Position numbers and translations under genes: made by a program
The notes under the pieces: model-generated
What the model was told of the DNA's origin: nothing
Seen by the model: the letters and a program-made list of their open reading frames with translations, nothing else
The model's database searches: none
In this document: piece by piece, positions 7,026 to 8,703 of the stretch
Position numbering within the stretch: the first letter of the stretch is position 1
Layout of the letters: each line of letters starts with the position of its first letter
From: Acidobacteriota bacterium
Lineage (GTDB): Bacteria > Acidobacteriota > Terriglobia > Acidiferrales > UBA7541
DNA length: 8,703 nucleotides
Direction: 5' to 3'
NCBI GenBank assembly: GCA_003224135.1
Contig: QHYO01000135.1
Span: 1-8,703, forward strand

Positions 7026-8214
7026 ACAGACCAGTCAGGAACTTCGATCGCAAAACGCGGGCGAGTGCGCGGTCTACCAATTCTTCTGACACTTTCCCCT
7101 GGTTCACCTGTTCGATCAGACTTGGGTAGGCCTCCGCAAACGGTAACTCAATATCGACTCCGGACTCGAGCGCGAGTTTGGCAGCGGCCGCATTTGAGCC
7201 GACGACGTTATGGACAGTACGCAATTCCGTAATGCCAAAATAATCCGAGACCAGAAGGCCATCAAATCCCCACTCGTGGCGAAGGATGTCGTCCAAAAGG
7301 TGTTTGTTGCTGTGAGACGGAATCCCGTCGATCTCGTTGTAGGAAGCCATCACGGTCTGGACATGTCCCTGTTTAACGGCTGCTTCAAAAGGCTTCAAAA
7401 AATATTCCCGAATCACGCGTTCAGAATAGTTGCCGGGCGCAACGTTCGTTCCGCCTTCGGGCTGGCCATGGACGGCGAAGTGTTTCGCCGTCGCCATGAC
7501 ATGTGACTTGTCGATGCCGGGACCGTTTCCTTGAAAACCACGAATTGCCGACAGGCCCATGTGCGACACAAGATAAGGATCTTCACCATACGTCTCTTCG
7601 GTGCGGCCCCAGCGCGGATCGCGCGCAAGGTCCAGCACCGGTGCCAGGCACTGCTGTGCGCCCCGGGCTCTGACTTCCCCTGCGACAGCTGAAAACACGT
7701 CGTGGATCAACGCCTCATCCCATGTCGAGGCCAGCGCAATCGCTTGCGGATAAGACGTGCCCTTCAAAGCAGCATGCCCGTGGAGACATTCCTCGTGAAA
7801 CAGGACCGGGATTCCGAGGCGAGTGTTCTCCTTCACCCATTTCTGCAAAGTGTTGGTGAATTCGGCCATTGCTCGCGGTCCGCGTTGTTCGCTCGGCCGC
7901 GACATCTGCCCCAGCCCGTTCTTCAGCACCACTCGAGCGCGTTCGGGAACAAACCCACCCTTCTCATCAACAAATAACTGACTTTGATCCTTGAGATTTC
8001 CTCTGTTTTGCCAGGTGCCTTCCAGTTGCGCAATTTTTTCTTCCAACGTCATGCGCGCGACTAGATCTGCTACTCGCTCTTCAACGGAACGCTTCGCATC
8101 TCGATAGGCTGGAATATCTTGCGCAATGGCGACAAGGGAGGCTGAACTGCAGAGTATTGGCAGCACAATGACAGCTGCGAAGAACGGCGAATGGAACCGG
8201 GTGCGGTGATTCAA
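6949..8214 (-). CDS. GH3 fragment 1: signal peptide and catalytic N-terminal domain
   Basis: This segment gives 421 residues from the TTG start to a premature TGA; the last 14 or so (from NRRTSATR) are out-of-frame sequence. Visible GH3 motifs in order are MTLEEKIAQLEG, LFHEECLHG, RDPRWGRTEETYGEDP, TAKHFAVHGQPEGG, MASYNEIDG and FDGLLVSDYFG. In family 3 the Asp of the SDW/SDY motif is the catalytic nucleophile, here D324. The segment ends where DPYVDPDYAE normally runs into the linker to the second domain. On its own it would lack domain 2 and therefore probably the acid/base residue. Confidence 0.85.
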   Translation of the reverse strand: MNHRTRFHSPFFAAVIVLPILCSSASLVAIAQDIPAYRDAKRSVEERVADLVARMTLEEKIAQLEGTWQNRGNLKDQSQLFVDEKGGFVPERARVVLKNGLGQMSRPSEQRGPRAMAEFTNTLQKWVKENTRLGIPVLFHEECLHGHAALKGTSYPQAIALASTWDEALIHDVFSAVAGEVRARGAQQCLAPVLDLARDPRWGRTEETYGEDPYLVSHMGLSAIRGFQGNGPGIDKSHVMATAKHFAVHGQPEGGTNVAPGNYSERVIREYFLKPFEAAVKQGHVQTVMASYNEIDGIPSHSNKHLLDDILRHEWGFDGLLVSDYFGITELRTVHNVVGSNAAAAKLALESGVDIELPFAEAYPSLIEQVNQGKVSEELVDRALARVLRSKFLTGLFEDPYVDPDYAENRRTSATRVASGA

Positions 8215-8221
8215 TCGGCAA

Positions 8222-8228
8222 CCTCCTC
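8222..8228 (-). promoter_or_regulatory. Shine-Dalgarno site that fixes a TTG start for the GH3 gene
   Basis: On the minus strand GAGGAGG is followed by seven bases (TTGCCGA) and TTG at 8214. The spacing is optimal and the resulting N-terminus is a clean signal peptide, whereas no ATG lies at a suitable distance. Confidence 0.8.
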
Positions 8229-8265
8229 GAGGGTTGTCGCGCTTAGAAACGCTAGACCGCGTGGA

Positions 8266-8295
8266 ACTATACGCGACCCTTAGCGCTAGCGCCAA
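8266..8295 (-). promoter_or_regulatory. Predicted promoter of the GH3 gene with an overlapping 10-bp palindrome
   Basis: On the minus strand a -35 TTGGCG (8290-8295, 4 of 6 matches) is followed by 18 bases and a -10 TATAGT (8266-8271, 5 of 6 matches). This would give a leader of about 45 bases ending at the strong ribosome site. The perfect palindrome GCGCTAGCGC (8283-8292) overlaps the -35 box and the spacer, a position where a repressor would block RNA polymerase. The palindrome does not resemble the element near the receptor promoter, so a different regulator, or none, may use it. Confidence 0.5.
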
Positions 8296-8527
8296 GGATT
8301 TACTCCCTGTGCGCCCGTCCGTTACCTGGAGAGTTCGATGAACGCCGGCTCGCTCGAGTCTGCGGATTCCGTTAACCCTCGCAAAAATCCGTGAACCTTA
8401 TCGCAGGTTTGCGGCATCAAATACACCCACTGACGGTTTGGCAAAACCGCTCGCTCGCTCGTTCATGCTGCCGGGTGAATTGGGAGCGGACCGACCGTAC
8501 CGTCCCTTCTCCCGTGATCCTCAATTC
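8296..8527. other. Intergenic region with no recognisable gene
   Basis: This is the upstream part of a 328-bp divergent gap (8215-8542). It contains a 16-bp near-palindrome CGGTTTGGCAAAACCG (8434-8449) directly followed by a short (CGCT)-type tandem run up to about 8462. TTGGCA inside it resembles a -35 box for the right-hand gene, but no -10 box follows at 16-18 bases. The plus-strand open frame from 8391 to 8591 shows no protein features and overlaps the better supported start at 8543. Confidence 0.5.
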
Positions 8528-8535
8528 AAAGGAGG
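8528..8535 (+). promoter_or_regulatory. Strong ribosome binding site of the right-hand gene
   Basis: AAAGGAGG is followed by seven bases and the ATG at 8543, a near-perfect anti-Shine-Dalgarno match at optimal spacing. This selects the frame of the truncated gene at the right edge. Confidence 0.75.
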
Positions 8536-8542
8536 AAATCGG

Positions 8543-8703
8543 ATGGAAAGTTCAGCAGCAAAACAGCAACCTATGGCAGGAGATCATATGACAACTGCCG
8601 AACAAACGTATCTGCGCACTGAATTGGAACAACGCCGCGAGCGTCTTCACGCGGCGTTGCATTCTCCCGCGGCCGATGCTTCTCTTTCGCAGCTGCTGAC
8701 AGC
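8543..8703 (+). CDS. N-terminus of an unidentified protein, possibly with a DksA/TraR-like segment (3' end outside window)
   Basis: Fifty-three codons are visible. A second in-frame ATG at 8588 has its own AGGAGA six bases upstream, so either start is possible; the intervening 15 residues (MESSAAKQQPMAGDH) are low in complexity, which slightly favours 8588. The conserved-looking part starts at MTTAEQTYLRTELEQRRERL and continues HAALHSPAADASLSQLL, a hydrophilic, probably helical or coiled-coil stretch without signal peptide or membrane segment. The pattern recalls the helical lead-in of DksA/TraR-type zinc-finger proteins, sometimes fused to PP2C-type SpoIIE phosphatases in Acidobacteria, but the zinc finger would lie beyond the edge and this identification is a guess. 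It diverges from the hydrolase gene and probably belongs to another transcription unit. Confidence 0.65.
   Translation, partial: MESSAAKQQPMAGDHMTTAEQTYLRTELEQRRERLHAALHSPAADASLSQLLT

Larger units (their letters stand above)
5855..8214 (-). pseudogene. Secreted glycoside hydrolase family 3 (beta-glucosidase/beta-xylosidase type), interrupted by two frame breaks
   Basis: Three reading frames laid end to end give a complete GH3 architecture: signal peptide, (beta/alpha)8 catalytic domain, alpha/beta sandwich domain and C-terminal fibronectin-III-like domain. The frame breaks at about residue 408 (coding A4, 6989-6992) and about residue 545 (coding A7, 6576-6582). Deleting one A at each gives 786 codons including the stop, a normal family length. 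The start is chosen as TTG at 8214: GAGGAGG (8222-8228) stands seven bases before it, and MNHRTRFHSPFF leads straight into a signal sequence ending near AIAQ; the ATG at 8295 would add 27 residues with no such site. Known for the family: exo-hydrolysis of beta-linked glucosides or xylosides with retention, here probably periplasmic. Whether this is a true pseudogene or a sequencing/assembly error cannot be settled from the window; motifs are intact in every segment, which favours error or very recent decay. Confidence 0.88.

Noticed and set aside
8215..8295. Upstream ATG start of the hydrolase at 8295
   Set aside because: It would put 27 non-signal residues ahead of the signal peptide, and the predicted promoter lies within this stretch; the TTG at 8214 has the strong ribosome site.
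8434..8449. CGGTTTGGCAAAACCG as a LacI-type operator or promoter
   Set aside because: The centre is asymmetric, no second copy lies near the regulator or receptor promoters, and no -10 box follows the TTGGCA.
8391..8591. 66-residue plus-strand open frame in the right-hand intergenic region
   Set aside because: No ribosome site, no recognisable motif, and it overlaps the frame at 8543 that has an excellent ribosome site.

Overview
The window looks like a piece of an acidobacterial genome, of the Solibacter/Koribacter/Terriglobia type. This is inferred from the gene families and their arrangement, not from a marker gene. The indicators are an Oar-type TonB-dependent receptor with an N-terminal carboxypeptidase-regulatory-like domain, a LacI-family regulator with a TVDRAL recognition helix, a CRTAC1/ASPIC-UnbV FG-GAP repeat protein and a secreted family 3 glycoside hydrolase. 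These genes have moderately high GC content and are tightly packed.

Layout from left to right. Positions 1-2687 (minus strand) hold most of the outer-membrane receptor; its 3' end lies beyond the window. A 101-bp gap contains a near-consensus sigma-70-type promoter for the receptor. Positions 2789-3889 (minus) encode the LacI-family regulator, upstream of and in line with the receptor. A divergent gap of about 90 bp follows, and 3981-5858 (plus) encodes the secreted FG-GAP/ASPIC-UnbV protein. It meets the glycoside hydrolase gene (minus, 5855-8214) tail to tail, and a single CTAG tetranucleotide provides the stop codon of both. The hydrolase frame is broken twice, each time in an A-run of the coding strand; removing one A at each site would restore a 785-residue secreted GH3 enzyme. 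A 328-bp divergent intergenic region carries a promoter and a palindrome for the hydrolase. From 8543 a further gene begins on the plus strand behind a strong ribosome binding site and runs off the right edge.

Inferred joint role: a small sugar or glycan acquisition locus. The receptor would import or bind an oligosaccharide, the LacI protein would sense a sugar and control the receptor, and the GH3 enzyme would release monosaccharides in the periplasm. The FG-GAP protein has no assignable enzymatic role and may bind a partner or substrate outside the cytoplasm. The right-hand gene probably belongs to another unit. I see no CRISPR array, insertion sequence, phage gene, tRNA or rRNA, and no clear sign of a wholly new system. 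The most unusual points are the doubly broken hydrolase frame, the shared stop tetranucleotide, the very short receptor leader and the possible shared operator element.
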